A stretch of 64,000 nucleotides of DNA from Halichondria panicea (lineage: Eukaryota > Porifera > Demospongiae > Suberitida > Halichondriidae), in contig NC_087380.1 in assembly GCF_963675165.1 (NCBI RefSeq), positions 6,815,571 to 6,879,570 on the forward strand, given 5' to 3'. Position 1 is the first letter of the stretch. Every line of letters begins with the position of its first letter. Of the stretch, positions 1-11,043 are shown in pieces. A program made the position numbers and the translations under genes. The notes under the pieces are model-generated. The model had not been told where the DNA came from. It saw only the letters and a list, made by a program, of their open reading frames with translations, and ran no database searches.

Positions 1-1480
1 TTGATGAAGGCAGTTTCTGTTTCTTTAAGAATCACGCATTGCAAATAAAAAGTTGCTATTGTCATAGTAGTTAGCTCTGCACTAGAGCACTAGCTATTGT
101 AGCTGCAAGAGAGAGATAAAAGCTGCAAAGCGGCACTGCAGAACGCAAAACTTTAAAAAAAATTAATTTTTAATGATGCACTGTATCATCGTTACTATGA
201 CTTCAACATAAACTGTGTGATGTTGCCATGTTCCATACAAGTTAATCTTGACATCATCTTGCCTGTAGGCATAATCAGTATAATAGACCTACTTAGAAGA
301 CCTCAGGTCCATAAGTGAAATAATGGACCTCTCAGTGACCTATCAGATTGCAGTATTACTACAAGCATTTTCTAATAATACTTATTCACATAGATTAAAC
401 TAAGTTGCTTACCAGGCAATTGTTGCATTCTCTTTATCATTCGTCTAAAAACTTCAATCTATGAGGCATATAATGCATCGCCAAACAGATACAAAATAAT
501 GGCACTTACCTAACACATCCAGACTCCAACTCGGCATGCCAATAAAGAAATCTATTAAATAACATGTGTAACGAGTGCTAAAGATGAAAACAATAAACAA
601 ACCTTGAGTTTTGCAACATCTGAAGAAGAGTTAGAAGATTAAAAGAAGAACACACCACTGTGAATAATCTTACCGGCGTACTATGAAGTCAGTCAACAGC
701 TTACAGTGTGCTGTACACATTACAAGGGCTCTTTTTCATCTCGAAGATATCTCGCAACTGTACACCAATACGCTATTCACACAGATTATATAGTTGCTGA
801 ATTTTCTTACCAGGAAACTGTTGCTTTATCTTTAGTTCATTCTTCTGACAACATCTAGTGTCTACAGAAGCAATAACGTATCACAAAACACAATAGAACA
901 GTGGCACTTACGTAATTAGTCCAGACTTCAACTCGGCAGCATTATCTAAAGTCAATTTGATTGCGTGTTTAATATGTGAATGCTAGTGAAAGAGAATAAC
1001 AAACCTGGGAGCATTCTTCAACACCTCTTTATCAATAGTGAAAAAACTTCAGATGGGAGCCTACGATGAGGAGGATTATTTCAAAAAGGAAGCAAAACGA
1101 AACGTTTACCTTGTAAAATTGGCCAGTGTTCCAGCTTCAAAAGTCCATAACAACGTGCAAACCTGAATTTATAAACGTACAGTAGAGGTGAAATTTACAG
1201 ACCTTTGCTGCCAACTACACTAGAGGTCAAATTCACTACAGATTTGAAATAGCTGTGGAACTAGAGGAACACAAACTGCATGCTATGAGAAAGTTCAATA
1301 AAAATAATATAACTGTTTAATATAATAACATGCTGCTACAGCTTCACCTTTTTCTGTTCACAGGTAGACTAATAGTGTATAGTCCTCTTCAAGTTGTCTT
1401 TTTGGACCAGCAGCTCCTCTTGTGACAAGCAGCAGGATTTTTTCTCAGAGCTCTGTCTGTCTCATTCTCTTTTTGTAGTC
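1..1480. other. No gene recognised; diverged tandem duplication
   Basis: No long coding region or known protein is visible. Two stretches, about 405-640 and 800-1030, align to each other with many differences at an offset near 395-400 bases. Each contains a minus-strand donor-like GTAAGTGCC or GTAAG (near 501-510 and 901-910) and similar short flanking sequence. They could be short minus-strand exons of a gene lying to the left, or an old repeat. I cannot choose between these, and I make no protein call. Confidence 0.4.
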
Positions 1481-1499
1481 AGGTGACGTCATCCTGCCC

Positions 1500-1735
1500 C
1501 AAGCTAGCGCATGCGCATAAGCTACAGCTGCAACAGCCTGTATACAGGACGTGGATGCTACGCCCTGATACAGGCCCGTATCCACGGGCTGTAAACAGGA
1601 CGTGGGCTAACGTCCTGTTTACAGCCTGTGAGAACGGCCTGTATACAGGCCGTGGGTGGGCTACATCCTGTATACAGGCCGTTCACGGCCCCGTAACGGC
1701 CCGTTTTCAACTAACGGCCTGAAACGGACCCGTGG
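1500..1735. repeat. Cluster of short palindromes around CCTGTATACAGG
   Basis: The segment contains repeated, overlapping inverted copies of CCTGTATACAGG, ACGGCCTGTATACAGGCCGT and CCTGTTTACAGCCTG. The GC content is higher than in the flanks. A plus-strand reading frame crosses it (1483-1722), but the translation only mirrors the repeat, so it is not a credible gene. The segment may be a transposon-derived or structure-forming repeat. Confidence 0.6.
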
Positions 1736-1768
1736 ATTTTTGGCTGTGTAGTTAATGTACAGTGTAGA

Positions 1769-1845
1769 GGGGTTTATGATAGTAAACCTCCCGACTACGA
1801 GGGCGTAAGCCCGAGGGGGAGGTGTGGTTTACTGTCATAAACCCC
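1769..1845. repeat. Inverted repeat, 20-bp arms
   Basis: Arms 1769-1788 and 1826-1845 are reverse complements with one mismatch (GGGGTTTATGATAGTAAACC in the left arm). The 37-base loop carries the words GAGGGCGTAAGCCCGAGGG. This fits a small foldback or MITE remnant. Confidence 0.7.
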
Positions 1846-2629
1846 GAGGCACTGTGCATTAATTGATATATGTCCCATCTGATTGGCTGACTGGTTGCTA
1901 TGCATCAAGCTGCATGACTACCACATAGCAACACTATTCAAACAAGAAGACAACTAGGAAAAGATAGCTCGTTCACACCAGGGCTGCTGTCCACACTCAA
2001 ATCCTTGCGCAGCCTGGACAGAATATGAGCAGCCAGCCCCTCCCTCAAAGCGAACGGTATACAGAGCCACTCCCGATCCCCCTCCCTGTTCAATTAGTCA
2101 GCCCCTCCCTCCACTTACTGCGCAGCAACCAGCCAGAAGAAACAACACAGCTAGCTCTAGACGGTGTCTAGACCAGCTCTCTTCAGCTATGCTAGGCTAG
2201 TAGGCAAGCAAAGGTAAGCTTAAAATAGCCACTCCTATATTATTACTAAACTGGCTTCTTTTTATACAGAAGCTGAACAGGACTAGTGCAGTATGTGCAG
2301 TACTAGTGCTAGTGAGCAAGGCTCAGCCTGAGCCCTAGCCCTCTCCCAAAGTGTCTCTAAAGCAGCTCCTTCTGCAAGCACACAGCAGAATTTTTGATGA
2401 ACTAGTCTACAGACTACACCCTCTGTCTCTATGTTTTCATTTATGACATTTTGTTTCTCATGCAAGACATTTTCATTCATCGAAAACACCATTAATTAAT
2501 TTTTACTGCATATGCTTGAGGTGCCAATTTATGAGCCATATTTTCCCTTGTAGCCCTGAGGTGCCAATTTATGACAGTTAAACCCCACTAGACTACATGG
2601 CAAAAGTGTAGTAGGTGGGAAATATGTTA

Positions 2630-2755
2630 TAGTTATAACACGGGCACGAGGGATGTATGGAATATATTGCACTGAAGCACGAGGGCGCCAGCCCCGAGGG
2701 CCGGCTGAGTGCAATATAATTATGTCATGCAGCCCGAGTGCACGTGTTATAACTA
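2630..2755. repeat. Foldback element, 13-bp perfect arms
   Basis: TAGTTATAACACG at 2630-2642 pairs exactly with CGTGTTATAACTA at 2743-2755. An inner pair built on TATTGCACT and AGTGCAATA lies near 2663-2673 and 2708-2718. The internal sequence shares the CGAGGGC-GCCCGAGGG style with 1789-1825. The element is probably non-autonomous. The surrounding 1846-3462 stretch otherwise holds only low-complexity blocks, including CCCCACCCCACT units at 2945-3025, and no supported gene. Confidence 0.6.
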
Positions 2756-3462
2756 GTTTATATCCCGAGGGCATAGCAACATAACACTGTCCTAGTAACA
2801 CAATATAAACAGCACAAAAAAAGACAGAGACAACCTCTAGACACAGCTCCATCTCTTCTCTCTTCTAGACGCCAGTATCTGCAGCGTATAAGATTGGCAT
2901 GACCGACGAATGGCTTGACACAAAATTGTTGGAAATCTGCAAAACAGCCCCACCCCACTTCTGGTGCTGCAAAACAGCCCCGCCCCACTTACTGCTGCAA
3001 AGAAACAGCCCCACCCCACTACTCAGTGAATGTATTAGCTGCTGGTCTACGCTCGGCCTCATAACCAAGCCAAGAAAGCTCGCTTCTACACTGCTGCAAA
3101 ACAGCTCATGCCCCCAGCAAAAAGAGCCACTTCTAGTGCTACGGTGAAGTAAAATTGACATGCATCAAGAGGTAGAGGACTAGGTCGATCTAGGAACACA
3201 GAATCTTCCACAAAATGAATCTTGGACAATTTTAAAACCTGCATGGTTGCAAGAAGAAACTCCAGTAGTGCTGAACATTCATTCCTGCATGGCTGGACAT
3301 ACTTTGATACTTGTTATTTCTCATGCGTATTAATTTAATTAATTTTAATTTAATTGTCTGTCTAATTGCCAGAGGGGCGTTTTGTGGTCAGTGCAATATG
3401 ACTTTCAGCAGTGCAATATGCTTCATATTGCACTTGGCAACAACGTAGCAACGGGATATAAT

Positions 3463-4991
3463 AATATCTTGACCATGGATCCGGATGTATTAATTTAATT
3501 AAATGATGCAACTAACACAGGCCTAACAATGATGTAGACAAAGTGAGGCAAATAGACAATGTATAAAGTGTTGTGAGGGTTAGAACTATAAATAGAGAGA
3601 TGACTGTTATTGTTCAGCAGATGCTTGTCCGTTCTCTTGAGTGCGTGGTTTCTTGGAAACACTGCTCCCCTCTCCAGCCTCAGTCACCACCTGTAGTGCA
3701 TGAACACACTGATATATATAGCACACACACACACTGAGGCACTTACCCTCTTCCTGACTAGATGAGAAATATCTGTGGCTGGTTTAGAGAAATCAGCAGC
3801 AGAACTGCTGACTGCAGAGAAGCCACTCTCCTGCTCAAGAGGGGAAAACCAAAACATATAGCTACATTGGGGAAAACCCGTTAAATGACAACGTCACTAA
3901 TTAATTAGTACATTTGGGGAAATCCCTCTGTGTACAGCAGTAAACAAAGCCAATGCTAGTGCTTCTCACCTCTCCTGCTAGTGTCTGATTCTCTTTATCC
4001 TCCACCATTCTCTTCATCTCTTGAGTGTCTGAGATCTGCAGAGAAGACAAGACAAGGTGAGAGGGATGGGTATACAACAGATCTGTATTATATTGTATTG
4101 GCCACACCCCCACCCCTACAGCAATGCCGACAAAGGCCACTAAAAAGGGTGGCAATCGAAGGGACAACTTCAGTGCAGCGGTGGTCAAGATCCTTCACAA
4201 GAGAGTTGGGGGCAAATGCTGTCGCTGTGATGCAACCACCTTTGGTCCAGTAGCTAACAACCCCATCAAGTCAATCAACATCGGTCAGGCCGCACATATA
4301 GCAGCTGCGGCCCCAGGGGGACCTCGATATGACCCCACCATGACCCCAGAGGAGAGAGCAGGTGTCACTAATGGCATGTGGATGTGTTCAAACTGCCACG
4401 ATATCATCGATCGAGACGTCGACGAATATCCCACGGCTAAACTGAGGGCAATGCGGAAGAAAGCTGAGCAAAGAGCCAAGGCTGAGATGGGGGTGGGAAC
4501 CAGCAAGGTGGGGGGTAATACATGTTAGGGTAATGCGTTCATGTGGTTATCCTATGCAGGGGGTCTCAGAGACCACAGACGGTGTGGCGGTGGGTGTGAG
4601 TGCAGCTACCATTGTTGACATACGCAAAGCTAAAGCTGAAATTCGCGCTTTAAATGGAGACAAGTTATCAGAGTCACGAGCAGAAGAGCTGCTCGAATCA
4701 GTGAGCTTTATCGACCCAGCAGTGGACAGCTATCTACCTGTAGTGGCAAGAGAACTAATAGCTTTCTACGAGCAGCTAGTGATGCATTGTCAGCAGCCCT
4801 ATGTTTTGTTAGAGGTGGTACGAAGACTCTGGATTCTAGCAGATGCTTATCACACTCAGTGGACCAAGCAAGACGTTGAGGCTATCACTCGAGTGAGCGA
4901 ACGTGTAATGAAGAGCGTAGCTAACGAGAGGAACCGGATCTATCAATCTCTGGTTGCCTTACTCAAGGATCTTTCTACCTACAAAATCCTA
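3463..4991. repeat. Tandem segmental duplication, copy 1
   Basis: This segment is nearly identical to 5751-7272, with an offset of 2288-2289 bases. The left breakpoint is at AATATCTTGACCAT (3463 and 5751). The right breakpoint follows TACAAAATCCT (about 4991 and 7272), in the middle of the second HNH-gene exon. The copy includes the last three NASP exons and most of the HNH gene. The few substitutions and the intact shared introns point to a recent DNA-level duplication rather than retrocopying. Confidence 0.9.
3607..4035 (-). pseudogene. Duplicated NASP 3' exons (detached copy)
   Basis: Three exons, 4035-3970, 3830-3747 and 3690-3607, copy the last three NASP exons, including the DISHLVRK motif, the stop codon and the splice sites. 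One codon change in the final exon replaces Ala with Ser before the basic KKPRTQ tail. No copies of the upstream NASP exons accompany them. By itself this is a gene fragment, although a NASP transcript could in principle splice past its own terminal exons into this one. Confidence 0.8.
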
Positions 4992-5051
4992 GCCTCTACA
5001 CAGGCTCTCCTTGTTCTGTTCTTTATCACAATCGATGTCTTAATGATTTAA
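4124..5051 (+). CDS. HNH nuclease gene, truncated tandem copy
   Basis: The predicted exons are 4124-4507 and 4560-5051, separated by a 52-base intron placed exactly as in the copy at 6413. The HNH half (about residues 1-128) is the same as copy 2 except for a Lys/Gln change in the first helix. After the duplication breakpoint near 4991 the frame runs into unrelated DNA. It gains about 19 residues ending in a hydrophobic run (LLVLFFITIDVLMI) and loses the acidic C-terminal about 93 residues of copy 2. The predicted length is about 291 aa. The frame is open, so it may be a functional variant with a membrane-seeking tail or a decaying copy; sequence alone does not decide this. Confidence 0.6.
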
Positions 5052-5750
5052 TGAGATAAAATACGGTATTAATTGGAGGAATAAAGAAAGAAATAGACGT
5101 AGAGTTAGGAAAATGTATCGGAAGTCGTGTGAGGGTAGAAGGGTGGTAGAAGGGTGAAAATGAGCGTGAGCATGCTGAGCTAGAGATGTTGGACTGCCCA
5201 CGCAGATATCTATGACTAATAAAACTTTGCCTGCAACAAGCTGGACATGGACTTGGAACTGGAAGTTTGCAAGCACTATAGCTAGCTATATACCTTAGGC
5301 TTAGCTAGATGATCTACTAGTCTAGATTGTGTGTTCAGATTCTATCAGACTATTACCTTTTCTTGTGTCTTTCTACATGCTAGTATAGATCAAGAATAGC
5401 TTAGTCATCATTATCATATAGCAGGTAGCTACTGCCACCAGAGCTGGCCACGCTGGTTCTCTGATCTGACTTGCAGCACAGCTTGGGTGGTTGTCTCAGT
5501 ACAGTTTTATTAACTCTGAATGCGTGGGAGAATACCTACGTCATGATTGTGGGCTACATATCGCCCACGTTCATAAAAATCCTTGTGGATCACGCGATTT
5601 CCCAAACCAGGCCTTACTTTTCTTAACTGTACGCCCATTTCTTTCTTTGCTGCCTCACTATGTTTCTCTCAATGTGATTTATGGATGAACATAGCCTCGT
5701 TGAGTCGAGGCTAATGAACCGATTACTAGTGATTTTTTTGCTATAATATT
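4992..5750. other. Unique spacer between duplication copies
   Basis: This spacer between the two duplicated segments provides the new C-terminus and stop codon of HNH copy 1 at its left edge. The remainder holds no recognised gene, only short frames without homology that I can name. The sequence CATAGCCTCGTTGAGTCGAGGC around 5690-5712 forms a small hairpin. Confidence 0.5.
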
Positions 5751-5895
5751 AATATCTTGACCATCGGATCCGGATGTATTAATTTAATTAAATGATGCAA
5801 CTAACACAGGCCTAACAATGATGTAGACAAAGTGAGGCAAATAGACAATGTATAAAGTGTTGTGAGGGTTAGAACTATAAATAGAGAGATGACTG

Positions 5896-8800
5896 TTATT
5901 GTTCAGCAGATGCTTGTCCGTTCTCTTGAGTGCGTGGTTTCTTGGCAACACTGCTCCCCTCTCCAGCCTCAGTCACCACCTGTAGTGCATGAACACACTG
6001 ATATATATAGCACACACACACACTGAGGCACTTACCCTCTTCCTGACTAGATGAGAAATGTCTGTGGCTGGTTTAGAGAAATCAGCAGCAGAACTGCTGA
6101 CTGCAGAGAAGCCACTCTCCTGCTCAAGAGGGGAAAACCAAAACATATAGCTACATTGGGGAAAACCCGTTAAATGACGACGTCACTAATTAATTAGTAC
6201 ATTTGGGGGAATCCCTCTGTGTACAGCAGTAAACAAAGCCAATGCTAGTGCTTCTCACCTCTCCTGCTAGTGTCTGATTCTCTTTATCCTCCACCATTCT
6301 CTTCATCTCTTGAGTGTCTGAGATCTGCAGAGAAGACAAGACAAGGTGAGAGGGATGGGTATACAACAGATCTGTATTATATTGTACTGGCCACACCCCC
6401 ACCCCTACAGCAATGCCGACAAAGGCCACTAAAAAGGGTGGCAATCGAAGGGACAACTTCAGTGCAGCGGTGGTCCAGATCCTTCACAAGAGAGTTGGGG
6501 GTAAATGCTGTCGCTGTGATGCAACCACCTTTGGTCCAGTAGCTAACAACCCCATCAAGTCAATCAACATCGGTCAGGCCGCACATATAGCAGCTGCGGC
6601 CCCAGGGGGACCTCGATATGACCCCACCATGACCCCAGAGGAGAGAGCAGGTGTCACTAATGGCATGTGGATGTGTTCAAACTGCCACGATATCATCGAT
6701 CGAGACGTCGACGAATATCCCACGGCTAAACTGAGGGCAATGCGGAAGAAAGCTGAGCAAAGAGCCAAGGCTGAGATGGGGGTGGGAACCAGCAAGGTGG
6801 GGGGTAATACATGTTAGGGTAATGCGTTCATGTGGTTATCCTATGCAGGGGGTCTCAGAGACCACAGACGGTGTGGCGGTGGGTGTGAGTGCAGCTACCA
6901 TTGTTGACATACGCAAAGCTAAAGCTGAAATTCGCGCTTTAAATGGAGACAAGTTATCAGAGTCACGAGCAGAAGAGCTGCTCGAATCAGTGAGCTTTAT
7001 CGACCCAGCAGTGGACAGCTATCTACCTGTAGTGGCAAGAGAACTAATAGCTTTCTACGAGCAGCTAGTGATGCATTGTCAGCAGCCCTATGTTTTGTTA
7101 GAGGTGGTACGAAGACTCGTGATTCTAGCAGATGCTTATCACACTCAGTGGACCAAGCAAGACGTTGAAGCTATCACTCGAGTGAGCGAACGTGTAATAA
7201 AGAGCGCAGCTAAAAAGAGTAGCTATCAATCTGGGGTTGCCTTACTCAAGAATCTTTCTACCTACAAAATCCTTCGAGAGAAGGGGCTGGACAAAATACC
7301 AGCGAGGAGCTTGAGTGATATGAGAGGCGGAACTGCTATGAGAGCCGGAACTGATCTAACAGACGGTGAGATAAGCCCACCTGCTTTTAAGAGAGCGTGC
7401 TTGGATGGGGACGTGGCCGGTGGTCCGCCACCCATGGCATGGCAGGAGGAGCAATACATGGAGCTCATGGAACAGCTGTCGGTGTGCCAGGACCCAACTG
7501 AAGCAGAGAAACTAGAGGAGCAATTAATTGAGATGGGCTTTGAACCTGACATTGTCTGAACATTAACACTGGACGCAATTAGCGTAGACTTTTATATTGC
7601 ATACAATTTTTAACATGATTATACCGTATAGCGGGTAATTTTATTTTGTTGGTGCAAATTTTTATATGAAGTATATACTTAATTAAATATTTCGTATTTT
7701 TTAATATTCATACAGTTCAGGATAGTAACGTAGAACCTATTGCAGTAGAAATTCGCAGCTTCAATTTTTGTATGATCAGATGCTCTACAATACGAAAACT
7801 ACGGAAATTCCTACCATACGAAATAATCCACTATACTATACGGTAACTTGTTCTGGTAATGGCAATGACATCACATTCAGTACCAGTGCTCTACATTATA
7901 TATTCACTGAAGTTTGCTATTTTCGGAAACAAGCAAAGGCATTTATTATAGCGAATTTGCTCAGAAATTAGGATTAACCAACCACACCTTTTATGATGGG
8001 ACATCTTAAGAGCTACTGAATGAATACTTCTAGTTGTGAAATTGGGCTACAAAGTACTTTGCCGTATTAGATTTGGTACACTCTACCTACAATCACTGAT
8101 GCCAGTAATTTACAAACTCTGTACGCACCTTGACCTTGATGTCTGGTAGTAGCGCTGTAATCTCAGAGACCTCCTCTTTAATAGCCATCTTCCTCTCCTC
8201 ACTAACCTCTGCCCCTCTCATCTCTCCGTCCAATAACTCTCTCCTCTTGACTAGGACGGTCTTGGCACTGCTAAAGTGGCTGATGGCTAGGTCAGGTTGT
8301 TTGCTCAGAATGTAGGCCAGACCAAGGTTGAAGTGCCTACAGAGAGGAATACATTAATAGCTCAAAGTCATCACCCTTCTTCTCTTAGAAATCAAAATTA
8401 CTTAGGCAAGACTATAGGTTACAGGATGTATGTATTCTGTATCTCCAGACAAGGTTTTATTATCACATGATATGCCCAGATCTTGGATCTGATCATAAGA
8501 GGAGCAAAAACGAACAAAATACCATGGGCTATAGCTGTATGTACTTTTATTTCTTAAAACGAACGATGTGGCAAGCTACTTTCGGGAGGTCATGACTTCA
8601 CTAAAATTAATATCAAAACCATTCTGCACCTCTAGGACAAGGCCTAGGAGGGGCAGAAAAACTTCACTCAAAACTAAAACACTGAATTTCTATTATTTAA
8701 TCTCTCAGACAACTCTCCCCCCATGCACTCACACTTCAGCAAGTCTCCTGTCGTGAGGTTCTAGGAACAGCTCTCTGATCTGCAGGCATGAGTTGAGGTC

Positions 8801-9668
8801 AGCGATGGCTTCATCTGATTGGTCGTTCTCCAGGCTCACTTCAGCCAGAACCAATTGAACGTCAGAAAGCTTCAACTTGTTTTCCTCACCATTTTGCCTG
8901 TATAGTTATTACAAGATATAGACTGTACAGTGTTGGGGTGGTATATGGGACTCACTTCTGACAGATGACTCGTGCCAGTTCCAGTATCTCCCACGCCAGC
9001 TTTAGATCAGATTCGTCTTCTTCTCCTTCATTAGTATCATTTGATCCAGAGGCTTCCCCTTCGTTAGCTGTACTTGGTCCAGGAGCTTCTCCTTCGTTAG
9101 CTGTACTTGGTCCAGGGGCTTCCCCTTCGTTACCTGTACTTGGTCCTGGGGCTTCCCTTTCGTTACCTGTACTTGGTCCAGGAGTTTCCCCAATGTTGGT
9201 AGTACTTGATACGGTAGAAGGAGTAGCTTCATTAGTACCATTAGTTTCAGGGGCATCCTCGTCATCACCCTCGTCATCAGAAGAGTCACTGCTCTTGTTG
9301 GGTACTGCAGGTACATATATTTAATTAACACCCCCATCAAACACGCAGTCAGTAGCTAGCATTCATACCTGGAATACCAGAGCCCAGGACTGTGCTCTGA
9401 GACCTTGCAAGCTCTAGTAAGGCCTTCCCATACAAGTAGTAGGGTTCAGCCAGCTCAGGTGCAGTTTGACCATACTCTTCAGCCCTGCATGGGAGGGAGG
9501 GAGGGAGGGGGGGGGGGGTTCAGGGGCTCATTCACTGGGGAAACTGTCTACTTACAGAATGGCACATGCATCTTGCAAGCTTTCCACAGCCTCTGCAGGG
9601 TAGCCTGCAGCCAGGTACTTCTTCCCCTCCTCCAGACATTGCTCAGGGCTCCTGCTTTCAGTAGACAT
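5896..9668 (-). CDS. NASP: NASP-type histone H3/H4 chaperone (SHNi-TPR)
   Basis: NASP binds histones H3 and H4 in the nucleus and cytosol and keeps a soluble reserve for chromatin assembly. Eight exons fit with continuous phase: 9668-9556, 9484-9369, 9304-8956, 8897-8733, 8336-8129, 6324-6259, 6119-6036 and 5979-5896. The product is about 394 aa. TPR segments occupy exons 1-2 (YLAAGYPAEAVESLQDA) and exons 4-5 (LEPHDRRLAEVHFNLGLAY). The TPR array is interrupted by an acidic stretch (about residues 78-170), as is typical of the family, which here contains 11-residue repeats of the EAPGPSTANEG type. The C-terminus has DISHLVRK and a basic KKPRTQ segment that could act as a nuclear signal. The ATG at 9668 begins the first TPR with no upstream exon needed. 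Intron 5 hosts the HNH gene in antisense. Confidence 0.9.
6413..7559 (+). CDS. Bacterial-type HNH endonuclease with helical C-terminal region
   Basis: Exons 6413-6796 and 6849-7559 join in phase 0 across a 52-base intron (AAG/GTGGGG donor, CTATGCAG acceptor), giving about 364 aa. The first half has a zinc-framed HNH fold: C32-x2-C35, the AHI motif with H58, GGPRYDP at 65-71, N83 in NGMW, C88-x2-C91 and H92. In bacteria this signature occurs in many short nucleases linked to phage defence and restriction. The second half (about 129-300) is predominantly charged and helical and is not recognised. The tail contains EEQLIEMGFEPDIV, which resembles the first helix of a UBA domain. The gene lies wholly within a NASP intron on the opposite strand. 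The spliced intron and flanking animal gene argue against bacterial contamination. Substrate and role are unknown. Confidence 0.75.
7560..8128. other. NASP intron remainder, AT-rich, repeat-derived
   Basis: This stretch is downstream of the HNH gene and within NASP intron 5. ATACCGTATAGCGGGTAATTTT at about 7620 is the terminal word of the repeat family seen again at 45.65, 47.44, 48.92 and 50.66 kb. The following 120 bases resemble 45660-45770. A plus-strand frame at 7768-7971 has no recognisable features. Confidence 0.5.
9039..9185 (-). repeat. In-frame 33-bp tandem repeat in NASP acidic region
   Basis: Four to five copies of a 33-base unit encode EAPGPSTANEG-like 11-mers inside the third NASP exon. 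Because the unit is a multiple of three, changes in copy number would alter only the length of the acidic linker. Confidence 0.85.
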
Positions 9669-9985
9669 GCTGTACACTCCTCCTCTGGTACACTCCCCTG
9701 TCTTAATTAATTCTTATTTACTACCACGAGTGTGGTGTAGTGCGCGTGCGCAATCCCAACAGGTACTTTTTGGGAGGAGTCTAATCAAAGACTAAGTGGG
9801 AGGAGTTTCTAGCAGAATCTCACGTGACCTCCAAGATAATCAGCACATGGTATTCCACCAAGAGAAAGTACTGTGCAAAGATCTCTAAAAAAGTACATTC
9901 TACCATTACTTTAAGGCTTGTATTAGTTCTGTGTAGGTACCTGCCAAGTGTGTTATGAGCGTGTGTGTGTCTGTAGGGTTGTGAG
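9669..9985. promoter_or_regulatory. Bidirectional NASP/BTF3 promoter with NRF1-like and E-box sites
   Basis: Only 317 bases separate the divergent start codons of NASP and BTF3. The gap contains TGCGCGTGCGCA at 9741-9752, close to the NRF1 consensus, and the palindromic E-box TCACGTGA at 9820-9827. Both are common in promoters of housekeeping and growth genes. A short 5'UTR intron of BTF3 is possible, because CTGTAG precedes the leader at about 9976. Shared control is inferred from spacing and motifs only. Confidence 0.6.
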
Positions 9986-10874
9986 ATGCCTGTGAATCAA
10001 GCCAAGTTAGACAAGCTGAAGCAACAGCAGGAAGATGGTCAGGGCTCAAGGATAGGAGGCAAAGGTACTGCCAGGAGAAAGAGGAAGCATGTTCACCAGA
10101 CGGCCACTGATGACAAGAAATTACAGGTAAGCTCCATATGATTTCATAGTAAACACACGCCCACTCCACCCCTCACACAGAACACACTGCGTAGGCTCAG
10201 CGTCAACGCTATCCAGGGCATAGAGGAAGTAAACATGATCAAGGATGATGGTAGAGTGCTCCACTTCAGCAACCCCAAGGTCCAAGCTTCCCTCAATGCC
10301 AACACTTTTGCTATCAGTGGCCCCAGTGAGGACAAGCGTAAGTATTCTATTTGCAACAGAGTTTTAGTCACCCTCCCTCCCACACACACACACACACACA
10401 CACACAGCCATTACTGAGCTATTGCCGGGGATATTCAACCAGCTAGTGTCCACCAAGGTGAGCTAGCTTACCAGTATTATATGGACTGTGTTCATGCGCT
10501 TCTTGTTGCAGGCTGTGGAGCAGTTTGGGCAGTTCCGTAAGATGGGCGGGGCCTTCCCTGGACAGGGTGAACTGGGTGACATTGACGAGGGAGAGGACGC
10601 TGGGGACGATGAGATCCCAGGTATGCTAATTACAGCACTACTCTAATTATACGAAACTTGAATATTTCATCCGTATTCACACTGCTAAAAGTCATAATGC
10701 ACTAATCATGGTTTTATTATTTTAGTTGATGCTATAATTAGAACAAATACGATGTGTGGTACTGTACTCTATTGTAGTCCCTTTATTAACCCTTTCCCCA
10801 CTACGCACACACCCACGCATCTATCGGTAGATTTGATTGGAGAGAATTTCGAGGAGGTGTCTAAACAAGACTAA
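9986..10874 (+). CDS. BTF3: BTF3 / nascent polypeptide-associated complex beta subunit
   Basis: The beta subunit of NAC binds ribosomes near the exit tunnel and shields nascent chains as a heterodimer with NAC-alpha. The exons are 9986-10126, 10181-10337, 10408-10457, 10512-10620 and 10831-10874, all in phase, giving about 166 aa, which is the usual length. Residues 1-35 carry the ribosome-binding basic segment ([12 protein letters not shown]). The NAC domain follows, with [20 protein letters not shown] and [12 protein letters not shown]. The C-terminus is acidic and ends in NFEEVSKQD. No unusual features are seen, and the assignment is firm. Confidence 0.95.
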
Positions 10875-11043
10875 ACATTGTCAGCCAGTGAACTTTGAAC
10901 TCCCTTACTAGCTGGCTGTTAGATAATCAATGCTATACGTAAACAACCTGTGTTGATGTTATGTTAATGTACGTGTCTTGTACGTGGTATTGAATTGTCA
11001 ATTTTAATAACTTGTCACGTTAAAGTTGTATATAGGGTTAGGA

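Noticed and set aside
4285-4506. Minus-strand frame (and its copy at 6574-6795) antisense to the HNH domain
   Set aside because: It is a shadow of the HNH coding frame with no domain of its own.
6413-7559. Bacterial contamination as the source of the HNH gene
   Set aside because: The gene contains a spliceable intron, is flanked on both sides by NASP exons, and is duplicated together with them.
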